Source: Aquarana catesbeiana (lineage: Eukaryota; Chordata; Amphibia; Anura; Ranidae). From it: a DNA stretch of 64,000 nt. The stretch covers positions 69,543,544 to 69,607,543 of the forward strand of contig NC_133324.1 in assembly GCF_042186555.1 (NCBI RefSeq), in the 5' to 3' direction. Below are positions 33,721 to 45,564 of this stretch, in pieces. Below the pieces are notes generated by a model. It searched no databases. It saw nothing but the letters and a program-made list of their open reading frames with translations, and was not told where the DNA came from. Each line of letters begins with the position of its first letter. Positions within the stretch are counted from its first letter, which is position 1. Both the position numbers and the translations under genes were made by a program.

Positions 33721-34796
33721 ATTATTTATATATTTATTGAGTGTTATTTAGTAGTGCAGCACTGTTTGTGATTGATTTATTATTGGTTTGAGTTTAGTGA
33801 AAACCAATAATAGTGAAAACACTTTTGAGTGACAGCAGCTACTTTATTTTGTACTCTCAGTTTAAATGCTGTCGTGAGGCCTGGGAGGGGACCCAGGGGC
33901 TGGGGGGCTCTGCCTCCAGGCTGGGAGCTGAGGAAAGGAAGGAGAGGAAGCCTAAAGGAGGAATCTCCATTACCTTTGGGCCTTGTACAGAAGACATCTG
34001 GGCTGGCATGGGAAGATCTGATCAGTTGGAGGCCTGAACAAAAGTCTTTCCCAGCGCAACGGGGAGCAAAGGAAAGTGTGGGTACCTCAGCAAACCCAGG
34101 GGCATACAAGGGGAGAGACTGCCAGACGTAGCATACTTTCCAGGAACAGCATTGTGCTAAATCCCAATTCCTTGTCCTGGGGCGTTCTTCAGGTGGGCTG
34201 GTAGTATCTGCATGTGTCAGAACTGTGTGAGGTTCTACTGGGAAGACACGACACTCCTGCATACAGTTTGCAACTTTGTGCTATTTCACTCATGAGGAAT
34301 GGGAACTCCTTGTCTGTAAAGCACCTTGCCACTGATCCATAGAGACTGCGTTTATTCCAGAGGGAGTACAGTCCAGGATTTTCATTTTGTATATAGAAAA
34401 GGAAAGTTGTCCTCATCTCATGTTTCTTCAGGTCAAGTTGGGCATCCCATAATCCCTATAACCTATTCAAGTTGTTTCCCCAATAACACAACAAAAACAA
34501 GCTAATGGATTGATTTCTTGTCTCTCAGAGTCAGAAAATGTGTGTTGCCTGGCTGTGCAGGAATAGGGGGACTTAATATCCAGCTTCTCTTACGTGGGTA
34601 GCGCTACTTCTCTACAGAGGTCTGACATGCCCCAGGCTGAGTCAGAGCTAGAGTTCTCCAATCAGCACCAAGCATGAGCTGTCCTTGCAGTGTATCGATG
34701 TGCATTGTCCATTTTTTATGCGTCACTTCGAGGTACAGGGCCCGGTGATGACAATAACAATGCAAAGTATGGCAGTATGCGCGATGCAAATCCAGT
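33721..34796. other. Spacer with chance ORFs on both strands
   Basis: The 160-codon minus-strand ORF at 33780-34262 and the overlapping plus-strand ORFs have no family motif. I find no splice or promoter evidence tying them to a gene. Confidence 0.35.
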
Positions 34797-34892
34797 CTAT
34801 ATTATTATTATTATACAGGATTTATATAGCGCCAACAGTTTACAACATGAGGGCAAACAGTACAATTACAATACAATTTAATTCAGTAGGAA
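34797..34892 (-). mobile_element. Retroposon tail fragment
   Basis: TATTATTATTATTATACAGG then ATTTATATAGCGCCAACAG is the antisense of the tail type seen at 26555-26712. Short, no coding. Confidence 0.5.
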
Positions 34893-35009
34893 TCAGATGG
34901 CAGTTTTTTTTTGCCATTCTTGTCATTTTGTTTGCTGCTTTTGTTCTCAATTTTTCAATAAAAAATCTGCAGCTTTTTTTTCGTTATTCTGCCAGCTTTT
35001 AGATGGCTG

Positions 35010-35335
35010 CGTTGTAGCTGGATAAACAGTAGCCATTGTGAAAATTGCCTTTTTTTACACCAAAATCCATCAAATACCATAGGACTCATTTCCCTTAATT
35101 CAGATGCTGAAATATTTATCCGGGGATGCCTGTGTGCTCCGGGATTACCAGCCCCGTACATTAGTGACAGTGTTAGCCTGGAGTGTATTCAGTAGTGATG
35201 AAATGAGCTGTAAATTCGCAGCAACTTTGGAATAACAAAAGAGCGTTAAAACGGGGTGAAAGAACAGAGGCGACAATATCTAGACTGCAATGACTGATTA
35301 AATATTTATCGGTCAAATGGAAGAGTGTGAATGTC
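35010..35335. other. Possible conserved noncoding block
   Basis: Repeat-free sequence, including CTGTAAATTCGCAGCAAC, GCGTTAAAACGGGGTG and ACTGATTAAATATTTATCGG. The composition suits an enhancer-like element. No direct evidence of conservation is available here. Confidence 0.3.
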
Positions 35336-35623
35336 CTGCAGTCCACCCCTTGGGGGGGGGGTGCGGGGGGGCAGTTAATTGATTAAAAGAGTTCAAGTCT
35401 TCAAAGGTATCTGAAATGATTGTTTTGGATAAAGTAGAGAAAATTTAAAGCTGAGCTGCAGGAACAAGTATTTCATTTGAATATATTCCTCAGTAGCCAC
35501 AAAGGATATAAATTAGAGGTGCACAGAATGGAAATTTTTAAATGTATATTTCTAGGACCTTGGTGTTTAGGCAGGGTTGCTAATAAATTTAGTTTGCCAG
35601 GTGGTAATTATCCTGGTTATTTG

Positions 35624-35868
35624 TTAGGCTCGGTTCACACTAGGATGACTTGTCAGGCGACCTAGGTCACCTGACAAGTAGCGTCCCGTTCAGTACAATG
35701 GAACCGTTCTTAGAAAAAGGTTCCTGTACGACTTTGGGGGCGACTTGGGGCGACTTGCATAGACTTCTATACAGAAGTCGTTTTGCAAGTCGCCCGGGCA
35801 GTCGTGTGCAGGTCGCCTCGGTGAGGCGACCTGCAAGTCGTGCCGCCTCTGGTGTGAACCGAGGCTTA
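35624..35868. mobile_element. Harbinger-like MITE (TTA duplication)
   Basis: TTA at 35624-35626 and 35866-35868 flanks inverted ends GGCTCGGTTCACAC and GTGTGAACCGAGGC. Inside are repeated GGCGACTTG/CAAGTCG motifs. Several ORFs here are repeat shadows. Confidence 0.7.
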
Positions 35869-35888
35869 GAGATCAATTGATTCCTCTC

Positions 35889-36347
35889 TAAGGCTCCATT
35901 CACACTAGCGCGTTTTTTGATGCACTTTGCATTTTGCAGAAATGCATGGGAATTTTTTAACATGGGTTCCTATGGAACATGTTCACATCAATGCATTTTT
36001 GTACCTCTGCATTTTTGGAAAGGGTCAGGGACTTTTTTTCATGCAAAATGCAGCGTTTTGCATGTAATAGAATTCAATGGACCAGCATCAAAAACGCTAG
36101 TACAGCATTTTTTGCAGCGTTTTTGTGGCGTTTTTGATGCATTTTGCATTTTTGCTATTTTTTTTTTTTTGACTGTATACAGTCTAAAAAAAAAAACTGA
36201 AAAAAAAAAACCAGCAAAGCGCGGCAAAAACGCCTCAAAAACACTGTAAAAATGCTGCAAAAACGCTGCTCACAAATGCAGCAAGCACCACAAAAAACAC
36301 TGCAGAAACGCTCAAAAGCAACATGCATAGATGTGAATCGAGCCTAA
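35889..36347. mobile_element. Harbinger-like MITE (TAA duplication)
   Basis: TAA at 35889-35891 and 36345-36347 flanks GGCTCCATTCACACTAG and ATGTGAATCGAGCC. The inside is a degenerate array of GCATTTTGC/AAAACGC motifs. Only about 20 bases separate it from the previous MITE. Confidence 0.7.
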
Positions 36348-37435
36348 ATTCTGGAATTGCGGCACCTTTCCTCTTCTGTCACTAGGTGGCACTGTGGCTG
36401 GTGACATTAGAATTACGGGGCTTAGCAAGGTCAGATCATGAATGGATGGGGAGTCTCAGCCAATTGGCAGGGGTTTCTTTAGTCCCTTGGCCTGCTGGGA
36501 GAGCCTATTTACTTGGGTGGAGTCAGATGATCAGGGTTTTGTGCCACCTGGACGGCTGTTTGGGGAATGTGTGTTATGTTGCCCCGGGTTGCTAGGCCGG
36601 AAAGCCTGAGGCCTATCCCGGGGACATCTGGCTGCTAGGCTGCCTGAGGCCTATCCAGGAGCAGGAGAAGCAGCGTAGAGTTGGGACTGCAGGATTGGAG
36701 TCCAACCGAGTTGCGAAGGTTCAGCCGAACAGGGAACCAGTTGTGGTTGGAGGTAGAGGGGAAGCTGTCACCACTAAGGGACCATCCACCTTGTTACCGG
36801 AGACTACTGTGAGTAAGCTGAAGCAAGTACCTGAGCAGTCTTCTCACCAGCCGTGGTTGGTGAAGAAGTGGGAAAGCATCAGCAAGTGCCAAGCCAGGGA
36901 CCCAGTAGGAAAGCGGGGGTGATGCTTGAGGAGTATACAGTGGGATAGCTGTGGAAGAGCTCAGGGGATCCAATGATGACTGGGATCTGGAAGTCTAGCA
37001 AGAGACTGGGAGCTCAATGAGTGAAGATCTACAGTGGGATACTGTGAGATAAGTAAAGGACTGTTCTGTGTTAGCAAGAGTTATGTACAACTACCCTTAG
37101 TGACTGTTGCAAGATTAGTTGCCATAGACAGCGGTCCTACCTATACAGAAGTGTTATCTGGCTGGAGGCCTTCCGCTGTATAGCTGTCTACCTATAGAAG
37201 TCTCGGAGTCTGCCAGTTGACATCTGCTCAAGGGTGTCCTGGCCCTGTCCCACAGTTCTGTTGAGAGACAGTGAATCTCTTGTTCGCATTCAAAAGTGAC
37301 TGGCGCCCATTATTTCTCTTGCATCACACCCACCATGCCTGGTAACCCACTCTACAATGAAGGATGTCAGCTCTCCCTAGTTCTTGAGGTCACCATTAGG
37401 CCTCTTGGGCCCTGGGACCTAGCTACATAGCTACA
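36348..37435. other. Unclassified G-rich segment, possibly LTR-derived
   Basis: Over 1 kb of balanced, slightly G-rich sequence with local duplications (GCTAGGC...GCCTGAGGCCTATCC at about 36590 and 36635). Near 37260-37330 is a run resembling the end of an LTR or leader (TTGTTCGCATTCAAAAG). No ORF with motifs, no RT, and no paired terminal repeats were found. Confidence 0.25.

Positions 37436-37436
<1 letters not shown>

Positions 37437-37500
<64 letters not shown>
37437..37500. repeat. (TA)n microsatellite
   Basis: About 30 uninterrupted TA units. Confidence 0.97.
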
Positions 37501-37502
<2 letters not shown>

Positions 37503-37530
37503 ATAATATAATTGTATCATATTTGACTTT

Positions 37531-37762
37531 TTAAGCACTTCAGCCCCGGAAGGATTAACCCCCTTAATGACCAGGCCATTTTTTGTGATACGTCACTGCG
37601 TTCCTTTAACTGACAATTGCGCGGTCGTGCGACGTTGTACCCAAACAAAACTGATGTCCTTTTTTTTCCCACAAATAGAGCTTTCTTTTGGTGGTATTTG
37701 ATCACCTCTGCGGTTTAAATTTGTTGCACTATAAACAAAAAAAGACTGACAATTTTGAAAAA
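37531..37762 (-). mobile_element. Family A repeat, reverse, truncated
   Basis: Starts TTAAGCACTTCAGCCCCGG and continues AATGACCAGGCCATT, TGACAATTGCGCGGTCG and CACAAATAGAGCTTTC. Truncated after the core at about 37762. Confidence 0.7.
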
Positions 37763-38000
37763 AGGAGGGGGCTGCCAAATCGCACTGCAGGGGGACGCAC
37801 AGGAATCTTAAGGGAACATAGACCACGTTCCTGTGCAATTCTGGCATGAACCGGCACTCAACCAATTGTTGCCATTATAACCATAACATTTTGGACTTTT
37901 CATTGCAGTGACAACGGGCACCAGAACAAACCGAGAATGTGATCTCCCCAGCCAGGAGACACAGGGACACAGACAGCAAAAAAACTCCAACCTTTCCCTC

Positions 38001-40156
38001 CTCATTGCACTCTTTTTTTTTTTTTAATTGGTAAACCAACTTTATTAATAAAATATATGCTTGGTACATAAAAAATAATATAAGCCAACATGGCCAGAGC
38101 AGCAGTACATACATGAGCACATTAAGTTATCTACATGATATAGGGTGAGATATCCACCGGACATGGAGCCAGTACACAGTAAAGAAGAAGGGGGAGGAGG
38201 CGAGAAGAAAAAGAGAGAGGAACATATCAACATTTCAAGTACATGTTTCACCATCCTCTAGCCATCTGTTCCAGACCTGCTCGTATTTAAGCGGGCATCC
38301 TCTATGTACATAAATCAGCTTCTTATATGGGAGAGTGTCATTAATTTCTTTTTTCCAACACTGGATTGTAGGGGGTAGAGCCTGCATCCAATTACGGGCT
38401 ATCGCTTTTCTCGCCAAGAATAGCGTTTCATGTAGAAAGGTACGGAGGGGTTTGTCAGCGTCTAAGTCAGGTAGCGGACCGAGCAGACACATCTTGGGGT
38501 CTAGGGTAGCAGGAGAGCCCATATGATCGTGGAGGAAGCATATCACTTGTATCACAGTATGCTTGGATAATTGGACAGGACCATATAAGGTGATAGAAAG
38601 AGCCTGGGGTGTGGTCGCATAGACGGCATCCTGGATTATGCATGGGTTTAAAACGCGCTATCCTCTGAGGAGTCAGATATGTTCTATGTATGATATACAA
38701 CTGTGTTAGGCGGTCCGACAGTTTAGGGGAAACTTTTTTCACGCCTTCCAAGATCTCATCCCAATCCTCATCCTCAATCATTCCAACCTCCACCTCCCAT
38801 CTAGTCTTAGCACTATAAGCCAGGACTATGGAGTTGGGAAGACGGATGTTGGGGGGTATGTCCTGTCAATGGGGCCCTTAGGACTGATTGAAGTGGGGTA
38901 TGAGCTGGGTTATCAGGGTGTTCACAGAGTAGTAGCTGGTATCTTGGTAGCTCCTTCTTGTCAAAATGATAGAAGTGGGACAGTTGGGAGGCAAGATAAT
39001 AGTCCTGAAAGTCTGGAAGAGCAACTCCTCCCAATGTCACTGGGTTTTTAAGTATTTTCCAGGATAATTTGTGTCTGCTGGATCCCCATATGAACGAATT
39101 GAGAATAGATTCAATTGTTTTGAAAAAATTTTGTGGTATATACAGGGGAGCATGCCACACCAAATAAAGTATCTTTGGGAGAAGATCAGGGTGTACAGGG
39201 GTTCAATGTTCAAAAGTATGTAGTCTGTAAGCGATCTAGTAACTTGCATGCCAAGGTACTTAATTACAGAGACCCTGGGGAGAGTCAGAGGGGGGGATGT
39301 GAGTGAGGGAGGGAAATGGTCAAGCAGAAGGACCTGGGATTTAGACCAATTTATGCTTAGGCCCGAGTGGCTACCAATATGCTCTATGGAGTGGAGGGCT
39401 GCAACGAGGGAGGGACCCGAGTTGGCCAAGTAAAGGAGTGTATCATCTGCGTACATCCCAATCTTTTCTTCCAGATTCCCTATCTTGAGGCCTTGAATAT
39501 TGGTGTCCGTACGAACCATGATGGCCAATGGCTCCACAGCCAATGCGTACAGCATGGGGGAAAGGGGGCAGCCTTGTCGGGTCCCTCTCTCCAGCGGGAA
39601 TTGATCGGAGAGCCAACCATTTACAAACACCCTGGCCTTCAGGGATTGATAAAGGAGCTGAACCCAACGAATAAAGTTGGGGCCAAGTCCAAATCTCGAA
39701 AGGCACTCCCATAGATAATTCCACTCCACGGAATCGAAGGCCTTGGCGGCGTCAAGAGCCACCACAACCCTCGAGCCGACTTCATCATGGGACCCCTGGA
39801 TGTTCCTAAATAGACTGCGAATATTCATAGCAGTGTTCTTCCCTGGCATAAAGCCTGTCTGATCGGGGTGGATCAGGGAAAGAATAACCTGGTTAAGGCG
39901 GGAGGCCAGAATCTTGGCAAGTATTTTAATGTCGACCTGTAGTAATGAAATGGGTCTATATGATTCTGGGTATTTGGGGTCCTTACCAGGCTTAGGGATT
40001 ACCACAATTTGGGCTTCTCTCATAGAGGAGGGTAGGATTCCCGTATCAAATATGGATTTGTATAGATCATGAAGTTTAGGGGTTAAAATTTCAGAGTAGG
40101 TGGCATAAAATTCAAGTGGTAAGCCATCTGATCCTGGGGCCCTCATTGCACTCTTT
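38001..40156 (-). mobile_element. 5'-truncated L1/Tx1-type LINE with target duplication
   Basis: A 15-bp direct repeat CTCATTGCACTCTTT at 38001-38015 and 40142-40156 flanks the insertion. The minus strand ends in a poly(A) tail (poly-T at about 38012-38025) preceded by an AATAAA-like signal in the 3' UTR. About 2.1 kb of the 3' end remains. These are the hallmarks of target-primed reverse transcription with 5' truncation. Confidence 0.85.
38235..40141 (-). pseudogene. L1/Tx1 ORF2 reverse transcriptase, C-terminal half, frameshifted
   Basis: The longest frame (40146 to 39037) reads APGSDGLPLEFY, then AQIVVIPKPGKDP, YRPISLLQVDIKILAKILA, HPDQTGFMPGK, VVALDAAKAFDSVEW, GTRQGCPLSPMLYALAVEPL and KIGMYADDTLLYL. 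These are RT motifs in order, with the catalytic first Asp (LDAAKAFD) and YADD intact. The C-terminal part continues in three further frames (39163-38813, 38793-38467, 38555-38235), including the zinc-like CRLCDHTPGSFYHLIWSC. At least three frameshifts kill it. The open frame upstream of about 40141 is host sequence, not LINE. The endonuclease is absent. Confidence 0.9.
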
Positions 40157-40442
40157 ACTGGTGTGGGTTTTTTTTTGTTTTTTAACTTTTTTGAAATGTC
40201 ACAAAATGACATTAAAGCATGTTGCAATGCGGTGCAGTGCGTCACAGTACGCTGCGCTGCATAAAAAAAAATGCAGCACGTCCTACTTTTATTGACGCAC
40301 ACCACCGCAGTGCATTGCTATCACTTGAACTAATTGCACATAAGGAACATTAAAAAAATTAGCTGAGTAAAGAGGCCAAATGTTGTACACAATCGGTGTG
40401 AATGGGCCCTAATTCTGTTTTTTTTTTGCTAAATATTCTGCA
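40157..40442. other. Remainder of a MITE-like segment
   Basis: Ends with ATCGGTGTGAATGGGCCCTAA, which resembles a Harbinger-like MITE right end. The left end was not located. GCAATGCGGTGCAGTGCGTC is a locally repetitive stretch. Confidence 0.35.
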
Positions 40443-40557
40443 TTAACCACTTCATGACCGACCTTTAACAGTTTTACTGCTACAGGGTGGCCGCTGTGCG
40501 CAGGATCATGTGTGTGTGTGTGTGTATACTGTATGTATCTACTTGCTTACTGGGCAC

Positions 40558-41435
40558 TTAAACCCCCTTCCTGCCCAGACCAATTTTCAAGTTTCAGCGC
40601 TGTCGCACTTTGAATGACAATTGCGCGGTCATACAACACTGTACTCAAATGAAATTTTTATAATTTTTTTCACACAAATAGAACTTTCTTTTGGTGGTAT
40701 TTAATCACAGCTGGGGTTTTTATTTTTTGCTAAACAAAAAAAGATGGAAAATTTTGTAAAAAAAAAAAAAAAAAAAAGTTTCATAGTTTGTTATAACATT
40801 TTGCAAACAGGTAATTTTTCTCCTTCATTGATATGCGCTGATGACAGATTAGGCGGCACTGATGGGCACAGGTTAGGCGGCACTGATGGGCCCTGATGGG
40901 TGACACCGATGGGCACTGATAGGTACCACTGATAGATGGCACTGATGGGTGGCACTGATGGGCACTGGTAGGGGACACTGATGGGCAGCACTGTTGATGA
41001 GGCACTGATTGTGGGCACTGATGGGTGGCACAGTGGGCACTGATAGGTGGCGCTGGTGGGCACTGGTAGGAGGTGCTGGTGGGCACTGGTAGGCGGCACT
41101 GGCAGGTGGCACAGATGAGCTTGGGGCAATCTCCTTGATCGGGACCGATGTCCCTATCACAGCCGCCTGTGATCGGCTTTTTTTTTTCTCCTCACACTGT
41201 GAGCCCAAGGAGAAAAAATAGCCGATTACCGGCTCTGTTTACATCACATGATCAGCTGTCATTGGCTGCCAGCTGAGCACGTGGTAAGGGGTCGGGATCG
41301 ACTCCTCACTCCGATCTGTGATCCAGCGAGTCTCGTAGACTCTACAGGGCGCGCGCAGGGCACTCAGGCACTCTCGGCAAAGCATGTCCGCGCTGTAGCC
41401 GTCATTCGGCTATAGCGCGGATCTGAACTAGTTAA
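40558..41435. mobile_element. Family B element (TTAA type) with minisatellite
   Basis: TTAA at 40558-40561 and 41432-41435. It opens TTAAACCCCCTTCCTGCCC and ends ATCTGAACTAGTTAA. Its left ~200 bases share motifs with the reverse-strand end of family A (TGACAATTGCGCGGTC, CACAAATAGA, CTTTCTTTTGGTGG). The middle is a tandem GGCACTGATGGGCAC array, and the right part is GC-rich (GGCTATAGCGCGGATC). Non-coding; inserted in family A at 40443-50346. Confidence 0.7.
40855..41110. repeat. Minisatellite inside family B
   Basis: Degenerate tandem copies of GGCACTGATGGGCACTGATA-like units, irregular period. ORFs of 100-112 codons on the minus strand here are repeat translations. Confidence 0.8.
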
Positions 41436-42012
41436 ATGTGATCCTGCACTTCCGGGTTTCGGGCGCGAGTGCTGGCTCATTCCTGGTGTGATTGAACACA
41501 AATGTGATATGCACAGCAGGAGCTGATCGGCGGGTACAGCGGACTCTATGTCCGACGGCACCTGCCTATCGTTCGGTACACAGGCAGAACGGCAGTCTAC
41601 CTATGCAAACAAAGCAGATTGCCGTTCTGTTCAGTAGAAAAGGCATAGATCCTGTGTTCCTGCAAAACAGGGACACAGGTCCATGCCTTCCCCTAGTAAA
41701 AGCACCTCCCATAGTACAAAAAATTACTGGCTAGGCGCACATTTAACCCTTTGCTAGCCCCTGATGTTAACCCCTTTCCCAGCCAGTGTCATTAGTACAG
41801 TGACAGTGCATATTTTTAGCACTGATCACTGTATTAGTGTCACTGGTTTCCCCCAAAGTGTCAGTAAAGCCTCGTATACACGATCCGATTTTCCGCAGAC
41901 AAAGCGTCAGACTTTTGTCCGAAGGACGTGTGCCGGGAACTTGTCTTGTATACTAACGGTACACAATTGTCGGCCAACAAACATGAACGTAGTGACGTAC
42001 TACATGGAATTT

Positions 42013-44158
42013 ACATATACAACAGTAACTGGGTATCCTAGATGATACAGCGCCCTTCAAACAGAAGACACCCCCACCGCGCCAATGACCCTAAATAACT
42101 AATCCAAAAGTTGGTGCTAACCAGTGCTAAATGGTGAGCTCAACATAAACGTGAAATAAAAATAAAATTCAAAATATTGAGAAAAGCTGCCCCTTAAAAA
42201 TAAAATGTATATACCAAATATTTAATCCTAAATGCCACTCACTACCCAAATAACCTCTCAAGGCACATAGAATAAATATGGGGCGCTATAAATGTGTTGT
42301 GTATCCAAAACCTGTGTTAGCACAATAGTGGTGAGACCCTCTTATTGTGTTATATAACTCGTGACAAAAAAAGTAATGCTGTCAATCTCTAAATAGCATA
42401 CATATACTAAATAAATAAATGAAAATATGTGACATACAGGTGGAACACTAAGTGCAATCACTACACTCCATGCTGTGACATATCAAAATGTCACACAACA
42501 GTCCATATATTTCAAATGAGTCCGTCCAAAAAGGAACTGCTTGTGACAACATATAGTGTAATATCAGATGCATACACTCAGGTGTCTTCGTGTGTCTTCC
42601 ACCTCACCCCTGTGTTCAGTGAATCACACCCCCCAGAAATGCACTCACCGAATTACAATGCCAGCACTCTCATGCAAGGCAATACACGCTTATTTTACCA
42701 CACTCAAGGGTAAATGGATCAATCGATGTCCAGGAGGATAGTTGTTTAATAGATCCACATGAAAGAAAATAAAGTGCTCCAATAGTGTGAACCAGCAAAC
42801 AACATTTATTAAAAACCACTGCAATCTTCAACTGATGCACTCACATTATACAAAAGATAAAACAGCAGAAACCGTGTGCAGATCACATCAATCTTCAAAC
42901 AAGTGTGGATAATGCAAACAAACTGTTGGTCACGGCGGACCCGAGGTGTGCTATCACTGGGCTGCAATCTCACCCCTCCCCTCAGCTATCCTCCGCTCCT
43001 CCGTGCACTCGAACTTCCTGCCTCCTGTGTGGCTAACAGCGCTGTGTGTCACGTCTCACAGCCACGCCCCCGACATGTTTCGTCATAGGTAGACTTAATC
43101 ATGGGATAAATACGAATTTATCCGAAGTTACGAATTATCCAAAACGAATGCTGCATCTAAACAAATGGACCGGAACAAATTAATAATAAATAATAATAAT
43201 AAAACGTTGTTATTATTATTATTGTTATTTATTATTATTAATTCATTACGTTCCATTCCGTTTTTTTCGGATCATTCATAAATTCGGATAAATTTGTATG
43301 TGTTACGTTCACTAACAGCCAAATTTGAAAGGAAATTACAATACCTATAATTTAAAGTTACTAGTAATTACTAATAGTTAAGTTATTATTAGTTAACTAT
43401 TATTTCAGATTTCCGAATTTTCGAATTTACAAATTTACGAATTCACTAATGTACGAATGTACGAATGCCCGAATTTACGAATGTCCAATTTTATCGAATT
43501 TACGAATATTCGGAAAAAATTTGTTAAACGGGTTTTCATCAATTCGGATATTCCCGAATTAACAAATTTGCCGAAATTCGTTAAAAAACGAATTCGGAAC
43601 TAAACGAATTGCACATGCCTACAATAAACCCAGTATGGATATGTGAAGTGATGGTGTAGGGAGAAGGTTAACTAGATGACTAATGTGCATGTTGCTAAGC
43701 TAAGTAAAAAGATATTAATAGTGTAGGTAAAAAGAGCTGTAAGTGGTAAAAGAAAGATGTGGGGTGTGGCAGAAAACATGACAACCAAAATGAAAAGATA
43801 TAATGAAATAAAAAAGTGATAACAATAAACCAAGGGGCCCTTACCCAATTGCTGCATCCATGCCATACCAGCGGACCAAAAACTGGTCCGCGGAAAAACC
43901 CCAAGAGGAGACCAGCCGTGTAGACAACCTGCCCCGAGTGGGGAATATAGAGTACACGTCACCAGCGCCACGTGCTTGCACATCAGGAGGGACGGCGTCT
44001 GCACCTGAGCTTAATAATTGCTCAGCGATAGGCGCCAAACCTCCCTGACAGGGAGCACGTAGGTGGATACTCAGTACGTCAGTGCGGTGGCGTCATGACT
44101 GACGTCACATGCACGACGCAAGGAGCGTGGTGCCGATGCGCTGAGGGGCGTCCCCCCC
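42013..44158 (-). mobile_element. PLE-like noncoding insertion with 12-bp duplication
   Basis: The direct repeat TACATGGAATTT at 42001-42012 and 44159-44170 flanks this 2.15-kb block, so the outer MITE continues across it. Near 43064 ACGCCCCCGACATG then TTTCGTCATAGG gives, on the minus strand, ATGACGAAACATGTCGG, similar to ATGACGAAACGCG in the PLE at 48592. A segment at about 43095-43620 is a degenerate run of GAATTTACGAA-like motifs, probably a further insertion. No RT frame remains. Confidence 0.5.
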
Positions 44159-44194
44159 TACATGGAATTTCAGCTCTTGAGTGCCACCCTTTGG

Positions 44195-44225
44195 GCACCT
44201 TTTCAACCTGACCAACTATCTAACT
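44195..44225 (+). mobile_element. Minimal CR1 tail
   Basis: TTTTCAACCTGACCAACTATC then TAACTATGTAACC is the sense orientation of the CR1 3' terminus seen at 13446-13500. Only the tail is present. Confidence 0.55.
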
Positions 44226-44944
44226 ATGTAACCGTCTGCTAATGTCATGATTCCGAGCATTCATTCCAACATGCGTGTTTGTACTTTGGACTTTTGTGTG
44301 ACGGACTTGTGTACAGACAATATGAAAATCTGAAAACAGACTGTTCTCCGCCGAAAATTTACTAGCCAGCCATCCAAAAGTTGGCCGAAAGTTGGACAAC
44401 AATTGTCTGATGGAGCATACTAATGCCGCGTACACACGGTCGGACTTTTCGTCTACAAAAGTCAGACGGACGCCGACGGACCAAATCCGGCGGACAATCC
44501 GATCGTGTGTGGGCTTCCCCGGACTTTCAGCGGACTTTTCCAGCCACAAATCTGACGGACTTTAGATTTGAAACAAGCTTCAAATCTTTACGTCGTAACT
44601 TCGCCGGACCCAGAAATCCGCTCGTCTGTGTGCTAGTCCAACGGACAAAAATGCAACTCTAGGGCAGCTATTGGCTACTGGCTATCAACTTCCTTATTTT
44701 AGTCCGGTGTACGTCATCACGTACGAATCCGTCGGACTTTTGTGTGATCGTGTGTAGGCAAGTCCGTTCGTTAGAAAGTCTGCCGCAAGTCCGCCAAAAG
44801 TCCGTCGAAAGTCTGTCGGACGGGCTGTCGGACTTTTGTAGCCGAAAAGTCAGACCGTTAATATATGTGATTAGTCCGCGCTTAGGAATGGCAGGGTTTG
44901 CAGCCTCCCCTAGTGAGTCCCTGGTGGGACTATTCGGGTATTGG

Positions 44945-45527
44945 ATATAATAGGTGGGGAAATGGCGCTACCCTATATGTGTCTTATAATGATTACCTAT
45001 GTCATAAAATGAACGAGGATATTACTATCTCAATGTTTCTACCACACTGTACTTAATTCCATAAAAGTGCATTAGGTTTGTAAAAATAATAATACTGAGT
45101 GATAATGGTGTCCAGTGTCTAAACTGTGACAATATGTCCCTTTGGCAGACGCCCTTAATGTGTGGTAATGTGTAACATCCAGAGACAAAATCCCTTTAAA
45201 AAGAATATCACTAGCGGTGCAAACTCAAACAGGTCTCAATGTGTACATACATTATATACAGTACAAGAATTAGTGTTTCAAGGTGGAATGTTTGTGGAGT
45301 GCTACCACTTACTACACCTATATATTCGAAACCTGTACCCTGCATGGGCTAATTGTGATTAGAGCATAGAAAAGATTATATGTATCTCAAACCGTATGTG
45401 CTGTGACCTGTTTAAAATAGAATATACATATATCAAAACTGCATTTGCAACTATATAATTGTGACAAGAGAGCTATAAAAAACTATGAACAGAGTCCAAT
45501 GGATCAAAAATAAATAAAAAATAATAA
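44945..45527 (-). repeat. Left inverted arm of the PLE
   Basis: Reverse complement of 49160-49743: outer end ATATAATAGGTGGGGAAATG, inner end AACAGAGTCCAATGG ... AAAATAATAA. It joins the coding region directly at about 45528. Confidence 0.9.
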
Positions 45528-45564
45528 AATAATCATTCTAAACAAAAAGGATTACCAGGAGGAA

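Noticed and set aside
33780..34262. 160-codon minus-strand ORF in unique sequence as a host gene or exon
   Set aside because: No family motif, overlapping open frames on the other strand, and no supporting splice or promoter signals.
36348..37435. Complete LTR retrotransposon
   Set aside because: No paired terminal repeats, primer-binding site or RT/gag motifs could be found, so it is kept only as unclassified.
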